This document shows positions 33,769-41,619 of a stretch of DNA of 64,000 bases, one piece after another. A program made the position numbers and the translations under genes. Numbering within the stretch: position 1 is the first letter of the stretch; each line of letters opens with the position of its first letter. The stretch is from CAYTLW01 sp964438735. Its GTDB lineage: Bacteria; Myxococcota_A; UBA9042. Location: the NCBI GenBank assembly GCA_964438735.1, contig CAYTLW010000003.1:84057-148056 (forward strand). The letters are read 5' to 3'. The notes under the pieces were generated by a model that worked only from the letters and a program-made list of their open reading frames with translations, did not search any database and was not told where the DNA came from.

Positions 33769-35042
33769 GGCTGCACCGCCGCGACCGGAAGGGTCCAGGT
33801 GAGGATTCGTCCTGAGGGCGGACTGCGTTGCGGGTCCAACTCCAGGTAGGCGACCAGCAAGGTCCCATCGACCTGGGTCAGGAGGCTGGGCCACGCCTGA
33901 GGCCGCCCCTGATGCGGTACATCGACGACCGAGAACTCGCCGTCCACCTTCTGGATGGCCACTTGAATGCGCAGGCGGCTGGCATCCATAAAGGCGACCG
34001 CCACCCTGCCGTTGGCCAGCGCCGAAACCGACAGGGCGGTGCCGACGAGCCGACGACGTCGCTGGCCTTGATCATGGGTCAGGTAGCCGCCATCTGTGAC
34101 CCGTCGATCGACGCTCTTGCCCGCTTCGTTGCTGAGGACCCGGACCTCGTTTCGACCTGCATCGCGATAGGCGATGAGCAGATCACCGGTCAATGTGCGG
34201 GCCAGGGCGCACGGGCGGCCCACATCGCCGCCGGGTTCGTCGCCTGAGCCGGCTCCGTGAAGTCGGGCAGCCGTCCAGGCGCCATTCTTGCGGGATGCCA
34301 GGATCAGGTCGCGGCCCACAGCGTCGTGGGTGGCCACTGAAATCGCGTCTTCCCAGGAAGAGATGGCCAGGGAAGCGCCAAGATCCAGGGACTGGTCGGA
34401 CTCGACGGGAGGACCCGGAATGGACTCGTGTTGCCAGGCGCCGGCCGTGTCCTGGTGGACGAAGTAGAGTTGGTGATCGGGTGTGCTGCGGTAGACGATG
34501 GCAGGTCGTTGCCGCCACAGGGCCATCTCGACCCGGTCGCCGACGGTCCCCTTGGGCGCGGCAAGGACCTGCTCCACCTGCCACGAGCCCGTCTTTCGCT
34601 GGGCGTACCAAAGGGTGTTGTCCTTGATGCGTACATAGGCGACATGCACCCGGCCGTCCGGCGCCGCGGCTGCAGAGGCCACCTCTCCGACAGCGAGCTG
34701 CTTGCTCTCTGCCGCCGGTCCGGCGATGAACATGGTCTGACTCTGCTTGTTGGTCCGCTCCTGCCAGGCCAGGCTCTGCTGACCGGGGGCGTGACCCACA
34801 AATCCCTGGCGCAAGCCGGGCAGCGCGACGGCGGAGAAAGAGCCGAAGAACCTCGTCTTGCCGGCCACCGTGTCCGCATCTGAAGCGACGCAACGGCCGG
34901 TATCGGGCTCGCAGATCGTGCCCGCCGGGCACAGGCCCTCTTCGCAACGGACCTTGGCGCCACAGCCGGCGAGTTCCAGCACCACGACAAGACACGCCCA
35001 GGCCGCGACCAGGGGCCACTGGCCAGAGACAAACGTCGACAT
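33765..35042 (-). CDS. Lipoprotein with beta-propeller-like repeats
   Basis: 425 residues. The leader WACLVVVLELAGCGAKV has a clear lipobox (LAGC, Cys30), followed by a small Cys-rich knot (CEEGLCPAGTICEPDTGRCV, the consensus found in many myxobacterial lipoproteins). The remainder repeats a motif of the type VHVAYVR...LWYAQRK...W, IVYRSTPDHQLYFVHQDTAG and LLIAYRDAGRNEVRVLSNEA, spaced about 55-60 residues, as in sialidase-like beta-propellers. No catalytic residues were recognised. It is the first gene of the reverse-strand series that ends at gpmI. Confidence 0.65.
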   Translation of the reverse strand: MSTFVSGQWPLVAAWACLVVVLELAGCGAKVRCEEGLCPAGTICEPDTGRCVASDADTVAGKTRFFGSFSAVALPGLRQGFVGHAPGQQSLAWQERTNKQSQTMFIAGPAAESKQLAVGEVASAAAAPDGRVHVAYVRIKDNTLWYAQRKTGSWQVEQVLAAPKGTVGDRVEMALWRQRPAIVYRSTPDHQLYFVHQDTAGAWQHESIPGPPVESDQSLDLGASLAISSWEDAISVATHDAVGRDLILASRKNGAWTAARLHGAGSGDEPGGDVGRPCALARTLTGDLLIAYRDAGRNEVRVLSNEAGKSVDRRVTDGGYLTHDQGQRRRRLVGTALSVSALANGRVAVAFMDASRLRIQVAIQKVDGEFSVVDVPHQGRPQAWPSLLTQVDGTLLVAYLELDPQRSPPSGRILTWTLPVAAVQP

Positions 35043-35141
35043 GGGATTGGCAGGTCGTCGCACGTGATCAGGATGCGCGCCCCCAGTCTGGCACGCAAGC
35101 GCAGCCGTGGGGCCATTCATTCTTCCGGGCACGGATCGCTG

Positions 35142-35150
35142 TGCTATGAT
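35142..35150 (+). promoter_or_regulatory. Extended -10 promoter element
   Basis: TGCTATGAT is an extended -10 (TGn plus TATGAT, 5/6). No good -35 is seen, as often with extended -10 promoters. Transcription from about 35157 favours the ATG at 35197 for the next gene, because the alternative ATG at 35146 lies inside this element. Confidence 0.5.
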
Positions 35151-35196
35151 TCGCCACCGAACCCCCGCCTCGGCACAGGCCCAGATCAAGGCGAGC

Positions 35197-35775
35197 ATGG
35201 AGTCCAATCAGTCCCGGCGACCCAGGGTCGACTCGCTGCGCAGCGTGAAGCTCTTCTCGGACTTTGACGAGGAGCAGATCGCGGCGCTGCAGCAGGTCAT
35301 GAGACGGCAAAGCGTCGGCTCGGGCGACGTCGTATTCGAACAGGGCGCCGAGGGCGACACACTGGTGGTGGTTGTCGACGGCATGTTGCGCGTGGAGGTC
35401 ATCGGCGAGGACGGTGAATCCACGGCGGTGGCGAGGATCCACGCCGGCGAAGTTGTGGGCGAGATGGCGGTCCTCGACCCGGCGCCCAGATCGGCGAGTG
35501 TGGTCGCTGCGACCGATTGCGAGGTTCTCGAGCTCAGTCGGGGCGGCCTGTTGCAGTTGCGGCGCTCGGCGCCGGCGGTGTCTTCGGGCATCGTCAGCGG
35601 CATCATCGCCGATGTGACTCGTCGCCTACGCGACGTGAACACTCGAATCGACAAGGAATTGGATCCGGATAAAGGCAAGGACAAGCCGCGAAAGCCGGTT
35701 GCGGTCGCCTCAGAGGATGATGAGGGCTCGGTCATCGGACGGCTGTGGAAGCGGTTCGCGAGCAAGCGGGGATAG
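35197..35775 (+). CDS. Cyclic-nucleotide-binding-domain protein without HTH
   Basis: 192 residues from the ATG with AAGGCGAG just upstream. Residues about 20-130 form a CRP-like cNMP-binding domain (LFSDFDEEQIAALQQVMRRQ, DVVFEQGAEGDTLVVVVDG, then GEVVGEMAVLDPAPRSASVV). The phosphate-binding cassette keeps the Glu and Arg that contact cyclic nucleotides (GE...PRSASV). There is no DNA-binding helix-turn-helix; the C-terminus is a charged helix (DKGKDKPRKPVAVA) and RLWKRFASK. A signal-transduction role by protein contact is likely. It is immediately followed (TAG ATG) by a second protein of the same design. Confidence 0.85.
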   Translation: MESNQSRRPRVDSLRSVKLFSDFDEEQIAALQQVMRRQSVGSGDVVFEQGAEGDTLVVVVDGMLRVEVIGEDGESTAVARIHAGEVVGEMAVLDPAPRSASVVAATDCEVLELSRGGLLQLRRSAPAVSSGIVSGIIADVTRRLRDVNTRIDKELDPDKGKDKPRKPVAVASEDDEGSVIGRLWKRFASKRG

Positions 35776-36402
35776 ATGGCCAGGATCAACCTGCGCTCTC
35801 TGCAGGCACTATCCGAATACTCGAACGCGGAGCTCAAACTCCTGGGCTCCGTTGCGCCCGCGCGCGAGTATGAAAAGGGCGATGTGCTCTGCACCGAAGG
35901 CGATCCCGGGCGATCGTGTTTCGTGCTGGCGACCGGCTCGGTGGACGTCGTCCGACACATCGAGGGTGAAGACAAGGTGCTGGCCACGCTTCGGGCTGGC
36001 TCCATCGTCGGCCAGATGGCGCTCGTCGACCGCTCGCCTCGCTCGGCCACCGTGGTGGCGGCGAATTATACGGTCACCTTGGAGTTGACCCGCGAGGTCT
36101 TCGAACGCCTTCTGGTGGCCCACAGTCACCTTGCCTTGCGCTTCCAGTTCCAGATCGCAGTGGCCGGTATTCGGCAGCTGCGCATGGCGACCAAGCGCCT
36201 GGCCGGAATCCTCAGTGAACAGGCTCGGAAGGAGGCCACTCGGATCGGCCTCAAGGGCGAGGTCAAGGAAGTGCGACGCGACCAGCTTCTGACCGTGAAG
36301 GCGGCCCTCACCGAGTGGGATATGTCGCTGGAAGAACTCGACCAGGTCCATGTATCCGTACCGCGTGGCCAGGTTCGTGCCGACGAGCAAAGCCACCGCT
36401 GA
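35776..36402 (+). CDS. Second cyclic-nucleotide-binding-domain protein without HTH
   Basis: 208 residues, starting directly after the stop of the first cNMP-domain gene. The domain (EKGDVLCTEGDPGRSCFVLA, LRAGSIVGQMALVDRSPRSA) resembles its neighbour, but the conserved Glu of the phosphate-binding cassette is Gln (GQMALVD), which may weaken nucleotide binding. The C-terminal 80 residues (FQIAVAGIRQLRMATKRLAG, then DMSLEELDQVHVSVP) have no recognisable helix-turn-helix. The pair may be an active sensor and a modified partner. It is followed after 30 bases by a tRNA-dihydrouridine synthase gene. Confidence 0.83.
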   Translation: MARINLRSLQALSEYSNAELKLLGSVAPAREYEKGDVLCTEGDPGRSCFVLATGSVDVVRHIEGEDKVLATLRAGSIVGQMALVDRSPRSATVVAANYTVTLELTREVFERLLVAHSHLALRFQFQIAVAGIRQLRMATKRLAGILSEQARKEATRIGLKGEVKEVRRDQLLTVKAALTEWDMSLEELDQVHVSVPRGQVRADEQSHR

Positions 36403-36432
36403 GCCGCCACCTGCCGCTCGCACGACTGCATC

Positions 36433-37566
36433 ATGTCGAACAAGCCCGACCTGCCCTATCGGGCGCCGCGACGTCAACCGCCGGATGGCCCCGCAGATTG
36501 GGTCCAGGGCTTCAAGATCGGCGACAACGTGCGCGTGGAGCAGCCTTTTGCCCTGGCGCCCATGAGCGGGGTCACCGACACCGCCTTTCGCCGCATGGTG
36601 CAGTCGGCCAGCCGCGGCGGCGTCGGCCTGTTCGTCACCGAGTTCATCTCTATCGAGGGGCTGACGTCGCAGAACATGATGTCGCGCACCAGGATGGCCT
36701 TCGAGCCGGCGATCGAACGACCGCTCGCTGTGCAGGTATTCGGCGCGGACGTCCGGCGCATGGTTCAGGCGGCGAAGATTGTCGAGCGATCAGGGGCGCA
36801 GATCTTCGATATCAACTGCGGCTGCCCGGCTCCCAAGGTGGTGCGCCGGGGCGGCGGGGCCGAGTTGATGCGCACACCTGACCGACTCGCTCGAATTGTC
36901 GAGGCCTGCCGGTCAGCGGTGAGCATTCCGGTGACGGTCAAGATCCGCAGCGGCTGGGATGAGGCGTCGGAAAACGCCATCGACGTGGCCCGCCAATGCG
37001 AGCGCGCCGGAGTCGCCATGGTCGCGATTCACGGACGGTCGCGCCAGCAGCTCTACAGCGGCGAGCCGGACTGGGAGCTGGTCTCCCGGGTCGCCGATGC
37101 CGTGGACGTACCGGTGATGGGCTCCGGGGATATCGTCGACGCCGAGAGCGCGCTCCTGCGGCTGCGACAATCCGGCTGTGCAGGCGTGATGATCGGCCGG
37201 GCCGCCATCACCAACCCCTGGGTTTTCGGACAGATCCACGACCTGATTGGCGGTCGGGCTGCGGTCGAACCGGACAATACCGAGCGGCTGCGCGTCCTGC
37301 ATGCCTTTCACGACGTCATGGTCGGCTACATGCCCCGGGGCGCCGTTGTCGGCCGCCTGAAGCAGTTGCTCTCACGACTGACCAAGGGGTTCCCACACGG
37401 CATGTTGTTGCGCGCCAGGGTGCTGCGCGAGGGCACGCCTGCTGAGATGTTCGACTGGATCGAGAGCTTCTTTACGGCGCTGGACGAAGGCGACATCGAA
37501 GTGTGGGCGATGCGGGCTCGGAAGCGGGAGCAGGAGCGGTTGGCAGGGCTGCAGATGCCTCGTTGA
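36433..37566 (+). CDS. tRNA-dihydrouridine synthase (Dus family)
   Basis: 377 residues. Dus enzymes reduce uridines of the tRNA D-loop with FMN and NADPH. The TIM-barrel motifs are ALAPMSGVTDTAFRRMVQSA near 38, GLFVTEFISIEGL near 63, AVQVFGADVRRM near 96, the catalytic loop DINCGCPAPKVVRRGGGAEL with Cys near 123, KIRSGWDE near 163, AIHGRSRQQLYSG near 191, PVMGSGDIVDAESA near 220 and GVMIGRAAITNPWVF near 242. It is closest in layout to DusB. The first 30 residues are a polar extension not found in DusB of E. coli. It follows the two cNMP-domain genes on the same strand. Confidence 0.9.
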   Translation: MSNKPDLPYRAPRRQPPDGPADWVQGFKIGDNVRVEQPFALAPMSGVTDTAFRRMVQSASRGGVGLFVTEFISIEGLTSQNMMSRTRMAFEPAIERPLAVQVFGADVRRMVQAAKIVERSGAQIFDINCGCPAPKVVRRGGGAELMRTPDRLARIVEACRSAVSIPVTVKIRSGWDEASENAIDVARQCERAGVAMVAIHGRSRQQLYSGEPDWELVSRVADAVDVPVMGSGDIVDAESALLRLRQSGCAGVMIGRAAITNPWVFGQIHDLIGGRAAVEPDNTERLRVLHAFHDVMVGYMPRGAVVGRLKQLLSRLTKGFPHGMLLRARVLREGTPAEMFDWIESFFTALDEGDIEVWAMRARKREQERLAGLQMPR

Positions 37567-37579
37567 GAGTGGACGGGGC

Positions 37580-37852
37580 TCACGCCTCGGCGCGAGCCGG
37601 GCAGGCTGTGTTGCCGCAGGATGCCGCGGCCTCTGGCGGGCAGGCGGGCTCTTCGGCAGGGACCGGCTGGCTGGTGTTGTAGTCGCTGGCGTGCCAGCCG
37701 CCGCCCTTGAGATGAAAGGTGCCGCCGGTGATCTGGCGCACGCAGTCGTCGCCCCCGCACTCGCCACATACGGCGCCGGGTTCGGCCGTGATGCGCTGAA
37801 ATTCCTCAAAAACCGCTTCGCAGTGCCGGCATCGGTAGGTGTAGGTGGGCAT
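37580..37852 (-). CDS. FmdB-family zinc ribbon protein
   Basis: 90 residues. The N-terminus MPTYTYRCRHCEAVFEEFQR is the signature of the FmdB/CxxC small zinc-ribbon family, with the second CxxC pair at CGECGGDDC. The family is widespread and was named for a suggested regulatory role in formamidase expression; its function is poorly known. The C-terminal half (GGWHASDYN, then Pro/Ala/Glu-rich with three more Cys) is variable in the family. GGAGGA lies 6-7 bases before the ATG. It is convergent with the dus gene, 13 bases away. Confidence 0.88.
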   Translation of the reverse strand: MPTYTYRCRHCEAVFEEFQRITAEPGAVCGECGGDDCVRQITGGTFHLKGGGWHASDYNTSQPVPAEEPACPPEAAASCGNTACPARAEA

Positions 37853-38118
37853 GGCGACTTCCTCCCCTGGAATCCGGCCACACGGTAGGCAGCCCGCCAA
37901 ATCTGTCAACCGAGACCTGGCCAGGGTCGCGATTGTACGCCAATGGACCGACGCGCCGAGACGAGCGTCCAAGCCCCTGAGGGGGGATCGTTCCCCTCGC
38001 CCGCACATGCACGTGTTGTTTGAGCGGTAGCCAGGGCCATGTTAGCTTCCACGACCGCGTGGTGGCGCAATGAAACCCGCCGGAGTGGGCTGCGAAACGA
38101 CGCAACGGGGTGTGCGAG

Positions 38119-39795
38119 ATGCGCGTCTGTCCGAAGTGCTCGATGGAGACAGATCTGGCGGTCTGCCCGGACGACGGGGCCACCACGGTCGGCGTCCAGA
38201 CCGCGGCCGAAACCTACGCGCCGGGCACCGTCATCAACGACCGCTACCGCATCGATGAGGTGCTGGGCATCGGTGGCTTCGGCGCGGTGTACATGTGCAC
38301 CCAGGCCAACATGGACCAGGTGGTGGCGGTGAAAGTGCTCAAGAGCGAGCACCTGACCTCTGTCGAACACGTCAAGCGCTTCACGCGAGAAGCGCGCGCG
38401 GCGTCCAAGCTCAAACACCCCAACACCATCAGCATCTTCGACTTCGGCACCCACAGCGACGGCGCTCTCTACCTGGCGATGGAGTACCTGCACGGCGAGA
38501 CCTTCGCCAACAGGATGGATGAGCAGACCTGCATGAAGCCGGACACGCTGGTCCATATCATGGGTCAGATCTGCAACTCGCTGACTGAAGCCCACAACGC
38601 CGGGTTGATCCATAGAGACCTGAAGCCCGAAAACATCATGTTGCTGCCGGTGGCAGGCGACCCCAACTTCGTCAAGGTGCTGGACTTCGGCATCGCGGCC
38701 TTCGAGACCGAGAACACGCCGGGCGAGGAGAAGTTGACCGAGGCTGGCATGATCATGGGCACGCCGACGTATATGTCGCCGGAGCAGGCCCGCGGTGAGG
38801 CGCTGGACGCACGCAGCGATATCTACGCGCTTGGCGTGATGATGTACGAAGCCGTCTGCGGCAGGGTGCCCTTCGATGGCGACCAGCCGATGACGGTGCT
38901 GGTCAAACACATCAAGGACCCGCCAGAGCCGCCACGCGCCGTGGCGCCCGAGGCCGGCATTCCGCGGGCGCTCGAAAAGGTGATCCTGCGGTGCCTCGAG
39001 AAGCAACCGGGTCACCGCCCACAGAAAGCCGCCGAGCTTGCCGTGGCGCTGCGCAAGGCGCTCGCCACGCCCGACGACGCGCTGCGCAAGCTGGAACAGG
39101 ACGAATCGGCGGCACCGCAGGTCGATACGTCAGAACAACCCACGGAGCTCGTCAAACCCAGCGCGACCGAGATGCTGCGAATCGCCACGGCGACCATGCC
39201 GGACGATGGCGAGGCGCGGCCAGCGACGCCACCAGCGGTGCCGCCCACCACACGGCCCCGGAGTCGCATGCCCCTGTGGATCGGGCTGGCCGCCTTCGCA
39301 GTGGTCGGGGTTGTCGCGGTGATCGTGGCCATGTTGGAGTTTCCGGCCCCCACCGCACCGGCCGCAAGGACGCAGCCGGATGAGGTGATCACCAAGCCGG
39401 CCGCCCCGCCAACGCCGGCTCCAAACCTCGCGGCGAAGGTGCCGACGCCAGCGCCCGAGGCTGCCAAAACGGATGCCGCGAAGGCGGAGGCTGCGAAGGC
39501 GGCCGCAGGCGCAAAGGCTGAGGTCGCATCGCCCAGCAAGGCGGCGGCAGCGAAAGAACCAGGCGACGGACCCACCGGCGCCAAGGCAGCGGGCCCGATT
39601 GCGGCCGAAGCGCCCAAGGCAGCGGCGGCGCCCGCCAAGGAGCAGCCGGTCGCAAAGGTGCGCAAGCCCAAAGTGAAGACCCCTGCAAAGAAGGCCGAGG
39701 CGCCGACGCAACCAAAGGTCGCCAAGCCGGTCAACGAGCCCAAGGCACCGCCTCCGAAGGCGGGCGGGCGGTCCGATTTCGTCCTCCCCGACTGA
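38119..39795 (+). CDS. Membrane-anchored serine/threonine protein kinase with zinc ribbon
   Basis: 558 residues. An N-terminal CPKC...C segment (Cys4, 7, 16) is a short zinc ribbon typical of myxobacterial kinases. The Hanks-type kinase spans about 40-305: G-loop LGIGGFGAVY at 48-57, VAVKVLK with Lys near 71, HRDLKPEN from His165, DFG at 189-191, SPEQ near 218. Residues about 384-408 are a transmembrane span, followed by an Ala/Pro/Lys-rich extracytoplasmic tail of about 150 residues. The external tail may sense the envelope. A GTG at 38110 is an alternative start. It is 139 bases upstream of a TPR-PEGA gene on the same strand. Confidence 0.92.
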   Translation: MRVCPKCSMETDLAVCPDDGATTVGVQTAAETYAPGTVINDRYRIDEVLGIGGFGAVYMCTQANMDQVVAVKVLKSEHLTSVEHVKRFTREARAASKLKHPNTISIFDFGTHSDGALYLAMEYLHGETFANRMDEQTCMKPDTLVHIMGQICNSLTEAHNAGLIHRDLKPENIMLLPVAGDPNFVKVLDFGIAAFETENTPGEEKLTEAGMIMGTPTYMSPEQARGEALDARSDIYALGVMMYEAVCGRVPFDGDQPMTVLVKHIKDPPEPPRAVAPEAGIPRALEKVILRCLEKQPGHRPQKAAELAVALRKALATPDDALRKLEQDESAAPQVDTSEQPTELVKPSATEMLRIATATMPDDGEARPATPPAVPPTTRPRSRMPLWIGLAAFAVVGVVAVIVAMLEFPAPTAPAARTQPDEVITKPAAPPTPAPNLAAKVPTPAPEAAKTDAAKAEAAKAAAGAKAEVASPSKAAAAKEPGDGPTGAKAAGPIAAEAPKAAAAPAKEQPVAKVRKPKVKTPAKKAEAPTQPKVAKPVNEPKAPPPKAGGRSDFVLPD

Positions 39796-39934
39796 ATTGC
39801 GCATTGCGGCAGAGCGATCGAGGCGATGACCGGGCGCCTGGTGGGCTCGTCGAAAGTTGACGCTACAGCCGTTGTGGGCGAAACCTTGGGGGGTGTGGAG
39901 CGCTATCGAGCCGCACCGCCGCGAGGTCCCCAAC

Positions 39935-40960
39935 ATGCGCGTCGCCGTCTTTGTCCTCACCCTGCTCATCACGGCAACGAGCGTGAACTTCTGCCAACTG
40001 CCGGCCGCCAACGCACAGGCGGAGTCCGCGTCGCGCTCACAGGCCCTCCAGCTGTTTCGCCAGGGCAAGACCGCCTACAAGGCTGGTGACTACGACGCAG
40101 CGCTGAAGTTCTTTCGCAAGGCCCAGGCCATCTACGCCCGCGAACCGTTGATCATTCTGGCCCTGGCCAAGACCTTCGACCGAGACTCGCAGTTTGTGCG
40201 CGCCCGCAAGTACTACGATCTGTTCATCAAGGAGGCGCCGCCGACCGACCCGGATCGCGGTCGCATCATCAAGCGGATCGCGGCCATTGACGCCAAGCTG
40301 AAGGCGCGACCCGCGACGCTGATCCTCAAGGGGCTGCCCTCGTCCGCCAAGGTGTCCATCAACGGCAAGGATCGCGGCGTCGACCATCGTAGTGCGGTCG
40401 AACTCCCCGCCGGCACGTACAATCTCAAGGTGACGATGAAGTTGCGCTTGCCCTTCGAGCGCAAGGAGATCGTGCTGCAGGCAGGCATCTCGCGCACGAT
40501 CGAGGTGGTGCTGGTCAAGCCTGTGGATCCATCGACCCTGCCGCGCGACCACACCTGGACGTGGGTCGCGGGCGGCGCCACCGCCGCGGCGTTGATCACC
40601 GCCGGCGGCTTCTTCCTCAAGCAGGTCTTCGTGCGCCAGGAGTGGTTCGACAAATTCAACAGCGATGGCAAGGCCAAAGACAGCACCAAAGAGGAATACG
40701 GTTGCATCCGATCCAAGGACACGCCGGCGGAGTGCCAGGCCATGGACGACGAGGGCAATCGACTTAACGACGAGCAGTTGGCCTGGCAGAATCGCGCCTG
40801 GATCACTGCCGGCATCGCCGGCGCGCTTGCGGTCGGCACGGCGGTGGCCTACTTCGCCGCCCCTGTGAAGACGACTGAGGAGCCCAAGGCGGCCGGGCTG
40901 ACCCTGGTTCCCTTCGCATCCCACGAGCACGTGGGCGGCATCCTGAGCCTGCGATTCTGA
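39935..40960 (+). CDS. Exported TPR-PEGA protein
   Basis: 341 residues. The ATG (GAGG 8 bases upstream) gives a signal peptide (MRVAVFVLTLLITATSVNFC...) cleaved near AQA, residue 28. Two TPR units (ALQLFRQGKTAYKAGDYDAA and FRKAQAIYAREPLIILALAK) occupy about 30-110. A PEGA domain (LILKGLPSSAKVSINGKDRG, AVELPAGTYNLKVTMKL) spans about 125-195. A transmembrane segment (WVAGGATAAALITAGGFFL) is at about 208-226 and another (AWITAGIAGALAVGTAVAYF) near 290-310. This design is common in myxobacteria near Ser/Thr kinases; it may be a surface-exposed partner of the kinase upstream. Confidence 0.8.
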   Translation: MRVAVFVLTLLITATSVNFCQLPAANAQAESASRSQALQLFRQGKTAYKAGDYDAALKFFRKAQAIYAREPLIILALAKTFDRDSQFVRARKYYDLFIKEAPPTDPDRGRIIKRIAAIDAKLKARPATLILKGLPSSAKVSINGKDRGVDHRSAVELPAGTYNLKVTMKLRLPFERKEIVLQAGISRTIEVVLVKPVDPSTLPRDHTWTWVAGGATAAALITAGGFFLKQVFVRQEWFDKFNSDGKAKDSTKEEYGCIRSKDTPAECQAMDDEGNRLNDEQLAWQNRAWITAGIAGALAVGTAVAYFAAPVKTTEEPKAAGLTLVPFASHEHVGGILSLRF

Positions 40961-40998
40961 TCGCTCGCTTCAGCCTCCGACTCCAACTTTGTAGATTC

Positions 40999-41619
40999 TC
41001 AACGCTTGTCGGGCAGTGAGCGCTGGCGACGTGGGCGACGGTCCAGGCGCCGGATGGTCGCGTCCAGCACCGCTCGCACGGCCGCGTCGGACTCGATGGC
41101 GCGTCGCTGCACCGCCAGACTCCGGGCCACCTTGCTGTCGCCATACAGGACGAGAGCCCGAGCGGCAGCTTTGCGGACCGCTGCCGCGGTGTCGCCCAGG
41201 GCGCGGCGCATGGTGTCGACACTCTGGGCCGGGCGACGGCGGCCCGGGCCAGACGCCCAGGCGACGGCGGCGCTGGCCCGAAACGCTGGCTCCTTGATCG
41301 TCAGAAGACGGTGCAGGCGACGCTCTGCCCCGCGCGAGGTCAGGATGGCCAGCAGCGCGATGGCGCGATGGCGAATCATGGTAGGCGTCGGCCGATCACG
41401 GGCCACTCGGTCGAGCCACCAGGCCGCTTTGCGGTGGGTGCGGGCCAGCTGGGCGGCGCTGGGGGTGGCGTCGACGGCACGCAGCCAGACGGTCAACGGC
41501 GCAGGCGCACGCAGGGCTTGCGAGCGGGCTCTCTTGCCAGCTGCTTGCGCGGATGTACTCGAAGCCAGGGACCCCAGCAGGAACATCGCCACCGCCACGT
41601 GGAAGACGGACAGATTCAC
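40999..41619 (-). CDS. Exported HEAT-repeat-like protein
   Basis: 206 residues from a GTG that overlaps the upstream metalloprotease stop by 4 bases (GTGA). A signal peptide (HVAVAMFLLGSLASSTSAQA, cleavage near 27) precedes Ala/Arg-rich helices with HEAT-like periodicity (MIRHRAIALLAILTSRGAER, AVRKAAARALVLYGDSKVAR, AVRAVLDATIRRLD). No catalytic motif was seen. Tight coupling to the metzincin-like lipoprotein suggests the two act together, perhaps as enzyme and partner or inhibitor. Confidence 0.65.
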   Translation of the reverse strand: MNLSVFHVAVAMFLLGSLASSTSAQAAGKRARSQALRAPAPLTVWLRAVDATPSAAQLARTHRKAAWWLDRVARDRPTPTMIRHRAIALLAILTSRGAERRLHRLLTIKEPAFRASAAVAWASGPGRRRPAQSVDTMRRALGDTAAAVRKAAARALVLYGDSKVARSLAVQRRAIESDAAVRAVLDATIRRLDRRPRRQRSLPDKR

